In this document: piece by piece, positions 22,901 to 33,300 of the stretch
How the letters are laid out: every line of letters begins with the position of its first letter
How positions within the stretch are numbered: position 1 is the first letter of the stretch
Assembly (NCBI RefSeq): GCF_026151205.1
Contig: NC_087074.1
Span: 19,388,740-19,452,739 of the forward strand
DNA from: Bolinopsis microptera
Lineage: Eukaryota; Ctenophora; Tentaculata; Lobata; Bolinopsidae
DNA: 64,000 nucleotides
Direction: 5' to 3'
Program-made: the position numbers and the translations under genes
Notes under the pieces: model-generated
What the model was told of the DNA's origin: nothing
The model's database searches: none
Seen by the model: the letters and a program-made list of their open reading frames with translations, nothing else

Positions 22901-22962
22901 GGAACTTTCCACTTGCTTGTACTGTTTGCACTCGGGTTCATTGACTGCACATTTAGGAGCAT
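19939..22962 (-). CDS. LINE ORF2: AP endonuclease plus reverse transcriptase
   Basis: A 1007-residue protein. The N-terminal third is an exonuclease-endonuclease-phosphatase fold nuclease: L-L-N-V-Q-S-M-N start, A-L-T-E-T-W-L (catalytic Glu), G-G-G-V-L-L-Y, G-D-C-N-L-P, and S-D-H-N-L near residue 220. The middle is reverse transcriptase: A-V-N-Y-R-P-V-A-L-T, Y-L-D-F-A-K-A-F-D, G-V-P-Q-G-T-V-L-G-P, R-F-F-A-D-D-T. The C-terminal region has the L-E-Y-C-C-P-L-W and G-P-R-L-W-N-T-I-P blocks typical of CR1/L2-like LINEs. There is no RNase H. The ATG at 22962 lies upstream of the ORF1 stop, giving a 10-nt overlap. No stop or frameshift, so the copy may be or recently was active. Confidence 0.93.
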   Translation of the reverse strand: MLLNVQSMNPSANSTSKWKVPEIISFVQEEKSKNHSLPFIALTETWLKSYISDAQLHVPGYVVSRSDRDARVGGGVLLYSHMNIPVSECHTFDDGICEGIFCRFDTIKTCYVVVYRPPNAHVESFTALLKFVSNCIQQVNDDSFDHNITGDCNLPAINWETSTLKSDGFSEMHKSCRALLSFMSEHFLSQYVTCPTRGNNVLDIFLTNNDRLITNIVSEKTELSDHNLIDIMFAWNPLSSEESAIPKFDENSFRSLDFSKADYEVLKQKLDEVEWPTMRNLCSFEEFPALFTDTLFQICQSCVPQKRVPSGRPKHVNALRRKKARLKTRLDALLAMNGNPVHIRNVKDKLALICYDIKDSFLNEIDKKEDKALEKIKTNPKYFYSYAKSLSKIKSSISMLFNKRDEIITDPKSMADLLQEQFSSVFSDPECPDVQNPQFMAADITQPLTDEDFVISDEDIISAISAISPDSGCGPDGVPVCLLKTCAQELCQPIKLIWTESYTLGLVPKFYKETHISPLYKKGNRAHAVNYRPVALTSHIIKIYERILRSTMVKYLDENEILCDNQHGFRSGRSCLTQLLSHFDDIMRGLLSGSDTDAIYLDFAKAFDKVDHRLLIDKLQKYGFNGRILKWLESFLSDRHQHVVLNGVSSFAALVISGVPQGTVLGPLLFILFINDMKLCVTGSIIRFFADDTRILKHIYTEHDVIVLQQDLDHVIAWAKRNNMVLHEDKFELLVHRGNPNESLYELPFVCQTQTYKVSGGNMLYPTDQVKDLGVIVSSDMSWSHHVSSMASRARKVAAWVLSAFKCRNRTTMLTLYKSLIRSHLEYCCPLWNTSKISDIQQIEGVQRTFTSRIWGVQHLDYWQRLKALNLMSMQRRRERYIIIHMWKILHQRCPNDLGILFSTPSRHGIKATIPSLSKSSTQRQQSLYDGSFAVMGPRLWNTIPSDLHLIEDPLLFKAKLSAFLKPFPDNPPVSNYSCPNGNSLLDWSMNKAAAMLQGRSNYSMTQ

Positions 22963-24284
22963 GCAGGAGGAATGAAGGGCATGGTTGGAGGCATGTTGGG
23001 TGGTCTCTGCGACAGAAGGTACGCTTGTTGAAACTGCGGCTGGTGCATGTGATGATACTGGTTTAGTGCCGCTCCTGTTGGAGGTGGGAGAGCATATCTC
23101 GACATTTGTTGCATCTGCTGCTGTTGGTAAAGAGTATTGACCAGGCCGGATCGGATGTCTGCAATCTCCCGAAGGAAGTTTGACTGCATTGTCTCGACCA
23201 GCCCTCTCAACTCTAAAAAATGATCCTTAGAATCATTTGGGACTGAATCTGAACGCTCGGGGCTGGGACGCTTCTCATTCGCGTTTGTACTCCTAGCCTC
23301 TTTTCGTCTGGTTCCCTTCAGATGAATAAACGTGCATTCAAGGTTGGTGCAAAGTTTATTCTTGACTGAGTATTTGCACAATACTGGGTGGACGAGCTGG
23401 CACCTAGCTCCTTTCTTACAACCACCCTTGTTTTGGTTGCCAAAGCTGCAAAATCTAGGGCAATATCTGGGATGATTGAACTCACATGGACTGCCGTCTA
23501 CAAGCTTGTTGCCTTTCAGGCCATGAGGACATTTTCCCTTCTTGTATTGCGGACAAACATTTTGATCCTTAGCCACTATTTCAAGTTTATCTTGAAGTTT
23601 GGATTGAAAGTCTTCGTCGAGAGAATTGTGCTGATCAATATGAGTTGTCTGACTATTCTCCTCAAACTCAGGTTCAACAACACTTTGATTGCAAGACTGA
23701 TGAGTAGGGGAGGAGGTCTGACTTTTAAGCTCACTCATAATCCTGGATAGTGTGGGATCAGGTTTGGTGACGCTGTTATGTCTTGATTTAGACTTTCTGG
23801 GTTTGAGGGGGTTATGTGTAGCTTTACAGTCCTTACACATCCACACGTGCCCAGATAGGAGACTGATTATAGATGCTTCCGACATACATTTGTGGAAAGT
23901 TTTGACATTCTCGCAGTTGTGAGAACCCCGGAAGCATGTGTAGCAAACAAATAAGGGTGGCTCTTCAGCATCCAATTCGACAACATATGATTCGTTGCAG
24001 TCACCGCAGGAAGTTGGAAGAAGTGAAGAGATACCAAATATGATGCGGTATACCAATGACTCCTTGGTGTACAGTTTATTGTCATCTTCGTCTGCAAGGT
24101 TAATACTGAGAAACTCTGCACATGGCTCCAGAATATCGAGATTGAACTGATTCAGTTGTTTGTAGTTGACGGTACGCTTAGCAAATGGATCAAATGCAGT
24201 GAGGACACGTTTAACTAGTACATTAGACTCTGCCCGGAGAAGCAGGCCCCCAATCGCAGTTTTAATCTGATTCTCTGTTTCCAT
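22953..24284 (-). CDS. LINE ORF1 with Cys/His-rich module and CCCH zinc fingers
   Basis: 443 residues from the first ATG (METENQ..). The first 90 residues are unrecognised. Then comes a PHD/zinc-ribbon-like Cys/His cluster (C-x2-C, C-x2-C, paired His/Cys, C-K-D-C), a polar linker, and three CCCH-type units (VCPQYKKGKC..CEFNH, YCPRFC..CQLVH, LCKYS..CTFIH). A Gln/Met/Pro-rich tail follows. CCCH fingers usually bind RNA, so binding of LINE RNA is the likely role; this is inference. It ends at TAA 22953-22955, inside the start of ORF2, so ORF2 is probably translated by termination-reinitiation. Confidence 0.85.
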   Translation of the reverse strand: METENQIKTAIGGLLLRAESNVLVKRVLTAFDPFAKRTVNYKQLNQFNLDILEPCAEFLSINLADEDDNKLYTKESLVYRIIFGISSLLPTSCGDCNESYVVELDAEEPPLFVCYTCFRGSHNCENVKTFHKCMSEASIISLLSGHVWMCKDCKATHNPLKPRKSKSRHNSVTKPDPTLSRIMSELKSQTSSPTHQSCNQSVVEPEFEENSQTTHIDQHNSLDEDFQSKLQDKLEIVAKDQNVCPQYKKGKCPHGLKGNKLVDGSPCEFNHPRYCPRFCSFGNQNKGGCKKGARCQLVHPVLCKYSVKNKLCTNLECTFIHLKGTRRKEARSTNANEKRPSPERSDSVPNDSKDHFLELRGLVETMQSNFLREIADIRSGLVNTLYQQQQMQQMSRYALPPPTGAALNQYHHMHQPQFQQAYLLSQRPPNMPPTMPFIPPACS

Positions 24285-24679
24285 ATTGACAAAAATTGAC
24301 AGTTGACACGTCTTATTCTTCAAATGTACACGTCTTATTCTTCAAATGTACTCGATAATATGTACTATTTCCAATATGTACACAAACCGCCACAGTATGC
24401 AGCAGTATCGAGCTGATAAGCTTTTAAAGATAAGGGAGACAAAAAATAGCAACGTATTAAACGTATTAAACGAAAAGTTTTTACATAATACATATTGCAA
24501 CATAATCATTCATTTACAAATTAATTGCAAGGGGTTTTATGCAATTGCGAGGGTTCAATTGATATTCCCCCAAAGAAGAATAATCACTTAATCAATAAAA
24601 AGCAAAGATACTATTTATATCAGAAGACTCAACAACTTTCCGAAACATTTGTGTACACCTTCGCTCTTCACAAATAAAT

Positions 24680-25490
24680 TTATAATGAAAATTCTGACAA
24701 AGCCAAAACTGTAAATGAAGAGAAGAAACGATCGAAGTACTTGATGATCTACGGTTGCCATGAAAGTGATAAAGAAGCCGATTTTGAGCTCAACAAAGTT
24801 GTCAAGGACATACTTTACGGAACTGACGCTTTCCCCGTGCTCCGCACTGGTGAGGTCTACAGAATCGGAAGGAAGGAACCGGGTAAGAATAGGCCTATCA
24901 AGGTCGAATTTGGTTGTGCCAGTGAGGTAGACTTGATTTTGATGCGTGCACGAAACCTCAGAGACAGTGACTCTTTCAAACATGTTTATTTGGGACCGGA
25001 CAGAACCAAAGAGGAACAGCGTGCGCATAGTAAACTTGTTAAGGAGATGAAACAGATGATCCAGAAAGACTCAAATAAACATTATTTCATACGCGACAGA
25101 AAGATCTGCACGGCTGATAAAACCTTATCATCTCAAACGTCCCAAAGCTCCTGATAAGAGTTAATGTATGATGTATGTTGAGTGTTATTTGGTGCTGACT
25201 GGAGTTGCCGTGTGTAGATTTACCACTTTTTACAATTAATAAATGAACCGCGTTGAAAGCTTATTTAGTGTGTTTTTTTCAGTGCTGAGACTGGTAAATG
25301 TTAAAGTAACAGAACCTGAACTGCAACTCATATTTTTATGCTATTTTCTAGTTACGTCGACACACAATGCTAAATAGTTTTCGGAGGCTTGCTAGAATTT
25401 TATTCTCTATGTTTCTCTATAATTTTATATTGTATGTTTTTTATATTTCGGTACAGACCAGCGCCCATTGGGCGTATTCAATCAATCAAC
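24680..25490 (+). mobile_element. ORF1-only (half-LINE) retroelement, copy 1
   Basis: A LINE-type ORF1 fragment is followed directly by a short 3' tail with hairpin GCGCCCATTGGGCG and ATTCAATCAATCAA, with no reverse transcriptase between. The copy at 49881-51036 has the same order and tail. It must depend on another LINE's enzyme. The 5' end is truncated near 24680. Confidence 0.7.
24690..25154 (+). CDS. LINE ORF1 C-terminal domain (RNA-binding type)
   Basis: The frame is open from about 24690 (in-frame stop just upstream); the first ATG is at 24744. It has the ORF1 signature K-Y-L-M-I-Y-G, Y-R-I-G-R-K, R-P-I-K-V-E-F, V-Y-L-G-P-D-R-T-K-E-E-Q-R and H-Y-F-I-R-D-R-K-I, matching the RRM plus C-terminal domain layout of LINE ORF1 proteins. 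The N-terminal coiled coil is missing. Related to the decayed ORF at 49881. Confidence 0.75.
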   Translation, partial: NSDKAKTVNEEKKRSKYLMIYGCHESDKEADFELNKVVKDILYGTDAFPVLRTGEVYRIGRKEPGKNRPIKVEFGCASEVDLILMRARNLRDSDSFKHVYLGPDRTKEEQRAHSKLVKEMKQMIQKDSNKHYFIRDRKICTADKTLSSQTSQSS

Positions 25491-25880
25491 ACACAGCTGG
25501 AGGTAGGCAGTGAAATCTCTAGTTTTACTATAAGACAATTTGCACCCCTACTGAGTCTACAATTACTTACAGTTGTTGACAACAACTTAATTTAACGTCA
25601 CGATTCTGATAAAACATCATACTTCACTAAACTTAAAACTAGTAAGTAAAATTTAATTCACTAACGCTAAAAACGAAGGTCCCCAATGTTTTGCTGTAAA
25701 TAAATCAATCGTGTTCAGTGTATTGAATAATCTAGAATTGCGTCAATCATCAGAAATGTTGACCAGCAACCACTAAATGATTATATTATATCAAACATTT
25801 CATCTTAACGTCATGTTTAAAACCTTTTTTCCCCGAAAATCATGCCAGTAGATGAATTAATGGAGCGGGGGGAATGCAAC

Positions 25881-25940
25881 GTCAATTAATGTCAATTAAT
25901 GTCAATTAATGTCAATTAATGTCAATTAATGTCAATTAAT
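25881..25940. repeat. (GTCAATTAAT)6 subterminal array
   Basis: Six perfect tandem decamers at the left end of family A. Confidence 0.97.
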
Positions 25941-26547
25941 GTCAATGTCAGTTTTGCAAAATTTTGGAATACTGACATTAATTGACACGATATTTTTCGA
26001 CCAGAGATTATGTAGTTCTACCATATTTTTAGCACTTTAGAACGTTTATATCATCAATTTATTCACTACTATCACATATGGAAATGTGAAATGTGAAAAA
26101 AATTCAGATCATTAAACAATAAAACTAAAATAATACGGTTTCCCGAAATTTAATTTTCTTAAATGGGCGTGGCCATCCAAGGGCGTGGTTCTCAACATCA
26201 TCAGAACTTAAAACCCACATTAAACGAAATGCCTTCATGACATTTATATTTGAATAACGAATCTTAAACAGCTAACATTACTCCTTCATACTAAAAAAGC
26301 CGATTCTAGATATTTTACCTGTATAAGAAACCAATAAAATATGGGCGTGGCCGGTGGGACCGAAGATGGAAGAGTTGGAAGCTGAAATTTTTTTTGGTGG
26401 TCTTTAAACCTAAGGATTAACAGATAAGAACATACTCATAATTATTCAAGGACATTTTGTTTTTTTGAACCGGTCTAACTTACATAGACGTGAATATCTT
26501 GAATATTTATCGAATAATGATAATCTCAAATTTCAAGACATATTAAT

Positions 26548-26627
26548 GTCAATTAATGTCAATTAATGTCAATTAATGTCAATTAATGTCAATTAATGTC
26601 AATTAATGTCAATTAATGTCAATTAAT
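26548..26627. repeat. (GTCAATTAAT)8 subterminal array
   Basis: Eight perfect tandem decamers at the right end of family A, in the same orientation as the left array. Confidence 0.97.
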
Positions 26628-26895
26628 GTCAATGTCAGTTTGGGGTTTTTATGGAATACTGACATTAATTGACGTTGCATTCCCCCCAATGGAGCTACAG
26701 CTTGGAAAATCATTACAATTCATTTTCAAATAAAAATCAATTTTTTACTTTTTTCCACAAAGGTATCACCATCATGAACGGGTTATCTTCAGAAGGTCAA
26801 GCAAAAAACGTACCCCAACATTCCCTAACAATACTGGAATCCCCAAGCAGCACAACAAGGCCCATATTACAGTAGGAAATAATGAGAACAGTCCC

Positions 26896-29577
26896 CTAAT
26901 CCTGATGAGGATGGTCCTCCTGAGGAGCAGCCTCCTGTTCTGGTTGTTCCCTGACATCCTCCCCCCAGTTATAGCCCCCTGGCCGGGTATCATCAGGCAC
27001 CTCCCCGTACTCATCTTCTCCTTCGTCAAACAGGAGCTTCAGGAGCCGGGGTGTCTTCAGGATCTTACATCCTCCCTGAGCAAGGCGAGATGTTATGACT
27101 TGATGCAAATTTATAAATTATAATGTCAGGTTAATATCGCATTATATAATAGTTTATTAGTCTGTTCTGATAGGATTGAATTGGAATCCAAATGCACTAC
27201 ACATTCTTATCTGTAAGATGACTTCTAGATTTAAAAGTTTTTGAATCTAAAACCTTACTTTCCCGACTTTAATTTAATTTTTAGAAAGAATTCAATCAGT
27301 AACTAATTCCGTCGATTATAAAAACATAATACATACCTCAATGTTAGGAAGCACATCCTCTAAGTAGAAATAAACGTGTCCTACAGCGATACCCATGAGA
27401 TCAACTATAACTGAGTTATCAAGAAGTAATGAAAATCCAAACAAAACCTGAGATTACAATGATATGACTTTTCAATGCAAATGATTAAGTGTTGAGGATG
27501 TAAAACTGCACCAAATCTTAAAGCATTTTCGATCACACAAAATTCGGTTTAAGTAAATGATTGTAATAAAAAGGATAAATTTGAATCAGTTATCAAACAA
27601 AAAAACAAAGTGCTTACCCATGGTAAATAAGGAGCATTAAAGTTGAGCATTCCAAAGAAATTCATCCTAATGTAAGGATTTCTCTTGGCCCAGATGTACA
27701 CGAGCATGATGGTAAAGGCTTGCCCCAAAAACACTAAGTTCACGAAACATGCGCATATCGTCATCAGAAAACCACCAAAAACAAACATCATTATAAAGTC
27801 GGCTGAAATGAGAAAATGTGAATGCGGATAGAATTGTCAATTGAGCCAGTAACTGAAGATCATCAGAGAAGATTGTTGCTATAAAAAGATTGATAAGGCT
27901 ACTTTCAAGTGATGAATATGACGATTATCCTACTATCACTATCTTACTACCTTACTCGGGATTATTATAACCGGGATAAAGTGGTGGGTTTTGGAAGATT
28001 CCGCCATATTTTTCCCGGTCAAAAATTTTACCAGTCATAAAAAAACCCGCCGACTCAGATTATGGGGTTCCAAGGGGGTGGTGATCATCATATTTTACCT
28101 GAAGTCTCATATGTGCTAGAGAAGACTTTTGAAGCAGTGGATGGAGGGCTGTAACTTTATTGGCGGTTGCTACCATAATTTCGTTATAAAAATCACAATT
28201 TGGTTATAGAAATCAGATTTCAGGGTGGACCGTGATTCTCACTTTTCTTGCCCATGAAGTGAGTAAACTGTGCCACTATTTCATGGTCCACGGTGGATTG
28301 ATTACTGGAGCAGTTGAAGATGCAAAGCCAAGACGTTCCCCAATACCAAGCGGTGGGCAGGAAATTAAGCTCCGGCTGACCTTCAGAGCAGTAGCCCCAT
28401 TAGCGGACAAAATTAAAGTCTTGATAAGACAACAATAGGGGGGGGGGAGCCAAGTAGATATTTGTAGATATTTGTAGATTAATGTAGAATGGATAATCCA
28501 CGAAAAAAGTGGATGACATTCTACAAATTTATACATTTATCTCCAAAAATTCAGTAGAATTTCTGGGCACATAATTGAGATATACATTTTTTGTAGATAA
28601 ATGTAGATATTTGTAGATTATTGTAATGGATAATTCACGAAAAAAGTGGATGACATTATCCAAATATCTACAAAAATCTACTTGGCTCCCCCCCCCCCCC
28701 CCCCCCCCCCCGAACAATACAACTTCGAATTTGACGGTCAGCAGCAGGGGGATATCAATAATGATAATGGAGGGGACATTAGCGATAATGAGAATGAGAA
28801 TACGCTTTAATGAAGATTTGACTTATTATTGCTATAGATTTATTTTCCTTTAAATACTAGACGTGTCTTTTTTTCTATTTCTGAGTAATATCAGTAACTG
28901 TAAATTGAAATAACTTCTTTAACAAGTAACAAAAACAGAAATTTCGGTTGAAAATTTGTTGACCTCTGAAAAAATCTTGAAAGGTCGGCCACCGGTAAAT
29001 ACATGACCGGGATAACTTGGCGGGTTTTGGGAAATTCCGCCATATTTTTCCCGGTTATTAATTTTCCCAGTCATAAATTAACCCGCTATAATATTCCCGA
29101 GTAAGGTAGATGTAAAGAACTTTAGAATATGTTGAATATCTTACCAGTTCTCCCTCTGAAAGAGCCTTCTTCCAACATTCGACAGTACCGATATGTAAAT
29201 ATCATGTTAAATACAAAGTTAAAACCGATGGTTCCGAAGAATGTGAAGTTGGTGAAGAGTCTCCAGATCTGATATTTCCTCCAGATCAGGGACTGATTAA
29301 AATATAACTGCGAAAAGAGGATTATTAATGTTTTCGTTGATATTGATGATGTAATTTTTCTGAGTTACAAATTCTATTGATAATAATGACGGACCGATTA
29401 TAAACCTATTATTAATGATAAAATTCGAAATTAAACATCACAATTGAAATGTAAGCTCACCTGAAAGGGTGAAAGGATGTCAAGCTGAACAGCGATAGTG
29501 GTCAGTACACACGCTGTGGCGTAAGTTCGTGTAACCGGCGGAACAGCCATGTACTCCTGGTGGAATGTCTGAGCCAT
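26896..29577 (-). CDS. DERL2: Derlin (Derlin-2/3 type), five exons
   Basis: Exons: 29577-29461, 29307-29145, 27802-27618, 27447-27337, 27075-26896, all GT-AG and in frame, giving about 252 residues (derlin-2 is about 240). Derlins are rhomboid pseudoproteases of the ER membrane that help retrotranslocate misfolded proteins (ERAD). Seen: N-terminal [11 protein letters not shown], the derlin W-R pair (Q-I-W-R-L-F-T-N-F), [37 protein letters not shown], and [13 protein letters not shown]. The C-terminus keeps R-P-G-G-Y-N-W-G-E but then becomes acidic and His-rich, without the G-x-R-L end of the p97-binding SHP box, so p97 binding may be weak. Intron 3 is enlarged by nested transposons. Confidence 0.95.
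27950..29106. mobile_element. TIR element in derlin intron, TA target site
   Basis: Ends are CCTTACTCGGGATTATTATA at the left and the inverse at the right (TATAATATTCCCGAGTAAGG), each next to TA, as in Tc1/mariner-pogo type insertions. Near each end lies a direct copy of an 80-bp block (27971-28051 and 29007-29088; shared ATTCCGCCATATTTTTCCCG). No transposase. A G-capped element of family B is inserted inside. Confidence 0.75.
28438..28712. mobile_element. G-capped repeat element, family B (275 bp)
   Basis: It starts with a long G run then AGCCAA and GTAGATATTT-type decamers, and ends with the inverse (TCTACTTGGCT, then a C run of about 24). Flanks share AACAATA (28431-28437, 28713-28719), 7 of 8 positions of an 8-bp duplication. 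The interior has two direct copies of a palindromic unit with the hairpin core CACGAAAAAAGTGG (near 28499 and 28636). No ORF. Confidence 0.85.
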
Positions 29578-30055
29578 CGTCCCAGCTGATTTGAGATTTT
29601 GACTGTTAAACTCTTTAATGTTTATAGTAATTTGTAAATGTAGAATGTAGATGGAGCTTATTTAGCGTATACAATAGTCATTTATTTTTTATTTTTAAGA
29701 ATATCAGAATACTTGTTGATTTCTAATTCAAGCCTTGAAAATATTAAAAGTTAGTAGCATGTGATATATTATTTTGTCATGAGACAATGACACAACTTAT
29801 GTGTCACGAGTGAAACACAATGTTACGTACAAAATACTGACTTTTAGTTATACTATTAAATATTATAATACAATATTCAATTTGTTATAAATACATACTG
29901 TAGTTGTTACTTTATAATACACATGTAGTAAATAAAACTATTTTACACAAAAAATTATATGGCATTCTTATCAGAATGTATTCTAATATAATTTACTGAG
30001 TTTCTGAAAGTTTTGAAAAAAAGATAATAAGTAATTTACTAAAGTTAAACGTAAC

Positions 30056-30061
30056 TTTATT
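30056..30061 (-). promoter_or_regulatory. Candidate poly(A) signal of DAAF9
   Basis: AATAAA on the minus strand, about 260 bp past the stop codon. Confidence 0.45.
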
Positions 30062-30321
30062 TGTAAAAAAAGTGAAGCCAGCTTCCAATGATAAGTGTAT
30101 GATTTAATATTATAGTATAAATTATTTGATATCATAAAGTAATTTATCTTACACTGTAAAAAATACTTGATAATGAAAACTCTGACAACTGAAAACTTTG
30201 ACAAAACTTGGAAAACAAACTAAACTTTGATAACTTAATTTTGTAAAAAGCGAGCACACAAAACAAATCACAAACATCACTAATATCAGTTATAATAATC
30301 CCAACCGGGACCTCGGCACAA

Positions 30322-33300
30322 TTAACTTCCATTGAACAGCGACGACACTTTAGTGTTATCAATTTTGTGGTTGAAAAGTTCAATCTCCTCATTTCTCTTG
30401 TTTAGGAACCTTTCAACAATATCATCAAACAGTGGGTGTTCCATCTTCTTTCCTTCCATCATGGAAACGTAATGAGAGCCATTATAAAACCACCCTTCTG
30501 GAAGTTTCTCTCTCGCTGCTTCCAACTTTAGCATTTCCTTTTCTTTTGAACTCAAAGAAAATTTAGTGTATTTTTCTTTTTTTACGGGAGGTTTCGGAGC
30601 GCAGCCTTGTAACCACTGCTTCACCTGCTCTTCAGTTATTTTGTAGCCAGTGAAAATGAAACAATTCTTGCTGCCAGGAGGCAGGGGCTTGTTGAAAGTA
30701 TTGAGAGAAATAGTTTCACTTCTTGGAGTACACTCCAGGGTGTAAAGGTTGTTATCCTCCGTAAACTTAGCTCTGCCTCCAACATAGAATATAGAGCCGG
30801 ACATCATCAACCTATCAACATACACTCGTCCCTCCTTCTGGTGGAGACTCTTCAGATGGGACATGAAGCGAGCTTTACAGAGATCAGCTCCGAACGACAC
30901 TGTCAGATATGTAATGGGAATGAAGGGAGGATTTGGTTTGTATTGTAAGGAATACCATCCTGGAGCAGTAAAATGTCTTGAAATTGGCAGGGTAGATTTA
31001 GCAAATGCATAAACTGTACACATTTCTACAAGGCTATCTTTGTCTATGTAGTTGTTTCCCACAACCTCAATAATGCTGCACGAAGGGTTCAGGGTCTTCA
31101 AGAAACTAATTCTCTCATCTTTACCTTTCTGTTTGGAAGGACTACAACCGGTAACAATGATGTTGTTAACCCATCCCTCGCTACACTGCTCAATTATTTT
31201 TGGGAAACATGTTCGGTTGCTTATAAACAGATTTCGTAAGTCAATGCAAGTGCTGACGGAGGCAACATGACACGATTGCCTGGTAAACTTATCAGGATGA
31301 TGGACAATAGCAGCAACCACCTCAGGTACTTCAACATAAGCAGAAACAATGACAATAACTCGAATCGGATCATTTCCCCTCTTGCTCAGCATCTGTAGAG
31401 CTTTTTGCATGTTGTGAGCACTGAACAGCTCTTCAGAACCAAGTGGTTGTCTCAGTACAATGAAATGGTGGTCTTCTTTAGTTCCTTCTGTTACTATGGA
31501 GCAGATTTTCTCTTGGTTGCTACCAGGTATTCCAACGAGCAATGTGATGAAGATGAATGGTTCTGCTGTTTCAGATTTCATTGCTGGATTGACATCAAGT
31601 TGGTTGTAGGTGAAATTCCCCAGAGAACTTAGCATCATGTGGGGTGCAAATGCCGGGTATGTGGGATAGGAAGACTCGATCATCCTGCCCTCATCTGAAG
31701 TTCCCAAGTTGCCAACATCACTAGTTTTAACAGTCACAATATTTTCGTATCTCAGCAGGAAATCTGGAGGTAAATTTTCTGCAGACTCTGGTATATTGTA
31801 CTCCCTAAACAAAGGCAGCAAAGTGTCATTTGTGAACCTCACACCTTTCCCTCGTTGCCAGAACACCAAGCAGAACCTCTTCAGGAATGGAGGTAAGCAA
31901 TTAGAGGCATGTTCAAGGTAAAGTGCAACAGCGATTGATCCAGTTTTCTTTACTCTTATCTCCTTCAAGTCGTTTATTCTGATTTGAAGAAGTGTAGAAT
32001 AAGGTGATGTTATGTTGATGGTGTTGTCCTCCAATCTGAACATAGCTTCATAAGTGTTAACATCGTTGCACAGCAGAGAGCACGGTACAGAGTCTGCATT
32101 TTGTGCTCCAAAATGGTTCCATTGCACATAGGTAGGAATAACGTCTGTAACGATCAGCAGCTCAGAGTCATCAGCAGAGACGTCATCATTTTTCACGATA
32201 ATGTGAGACTCAAAGAATGTGTCTTGAAATACCAATGGTTTGTAGACAACTTTAGTATTTTGCAAACTAGCAATATTTGAAACAGCTGCTCCAAACACCT
32301 TCATGCTTGACTTTGAGTTTGAACTCACTTTATTTCCTTTAACATCAAAAGCTTCTAGACTCACTTCAATCTTTACAGAGCTTGCTTTGAAATTTACAAG
32401 CTGAGGATATTTGTAAGTACTGAGCTTTTCAGTGAACTTCTTTGTGAAGTATTGAAGTAGCTTTGAGGAGTTTTGTGTGGTTAAAAAGCGTTGAATAGTT
32501 CTTTGTGTAGTGGCAGCCATGGCATCATATATTGATGAAAGGAGGACCAAATCACTGGAGTCAACGTTGTCGTGTATGAAGTAAGTTCTTCCACAGCTTA
32601 GCGAACTTGGAGATTCTATAACAGAGCAAGTAATGAAGAAGGGTTTTCTAGTAACCGCATGTTTTTCCAATCCAAAAACTGTGGCACCATGAGCATGACT
32701 ATCACTTGTTTGGTTGCCATGCTCTAGATAGCTCACAACAGGATCAATAGCCTTATCCAAACTGTTATCTAGAGTTTCACTTTTTATCATATTGGACACA
32801 TTCATTATCATAGTATTCCACTGGAAATTTAACAAGATGCTTGTATCTTTCAGCAGATGTTTTAGAGATCCTAGATCAAAGTCACAGAACACGGAGAGCT
32901 TTTCAAAGTTGAGTGGTATTAGCGAATGAGTAAGTCCGAAAAATCCTTGTGAGCCATAGTCTTCGAGAGCGTATGCTTGAAGTAATGGCCATTTTTCAAT
33001 AACCATTGGGTCGAACTCATTAGAGTCATTGGAGTACGGAATGGCAATTTTATTGACACCTTGAGTCATGGAGATAAAGGAGTAAATTTTATGGTCCTCA
33101 ACTATGTTCTCATCGCTAGAGATGTTGGCATCAAGGCAGTGAATTTGAAGATCATGAACTTTGGCTAGATAGGGAAGGATGCTTTTCATGTCTTTGTGAG
33201 TGACATAAAGCTCGACTTTAGACGGCTTAATGAGCATCACAATTTCATCTGTATCAATTTCAAAGTATTTGCTGAAGCTCCCTGATTTATACATGGAGCA

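Larger units (their letters stand above)
19897..24330 (-). mobile_element. Near-complete two-ORF LINE (CR1/L2-like)
   Basis: ORF1 and ORF2 are both intact and overlap. The 3' end is a short (TAAG)n tail at plus 19897-19910, not poly(A), as in CR1/L2-type LINEs. A 22-bp direct duplication (ACACGTCTTATTCTTCAAAT type) at 24308-24350 marks the 5' end. I could not pair target duplications. Confidence 0.85.
25867..26687. mobile_element. G-capped repeat element, family A (821 bp)
   Basis: Bounded by the perfect 8-bp target duplication AATGGAGC (25859-25866, 26688-26695). Ends are inverted: GGGGGGAATGCAAC then GTCAATTAAT repeats at the left; the right end is the reverse complement. The left array has six exact 10-bp units (25881-25940), the right array eight (26548-26627), in the same orientation. 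Each array is followed by a hairpin core GTCAGT..AAAATTTTG..ACTGAC (the right core is diverged in the middle). The interior is AT-rich with no ORF. It lies about 200 bp past the derlin stop codon. Confidence 0.9.

Noticed and set aside
24615..25028. 137-residue minus-strand ORF
   Set aside because: It is the antisense shadow of the LINE ORF1 fragment at 24690-25154.
25881..25940. CRISPR-like regular repeats
   Set aside because: Units are contiguous 10-mers without spacers, in an animal genome, within a transposon end.
30144..30392. Extra exon after DAAF9
   Set aside because: The frame overlaps the DAAF9 3' end in another phase and shows no coding features.
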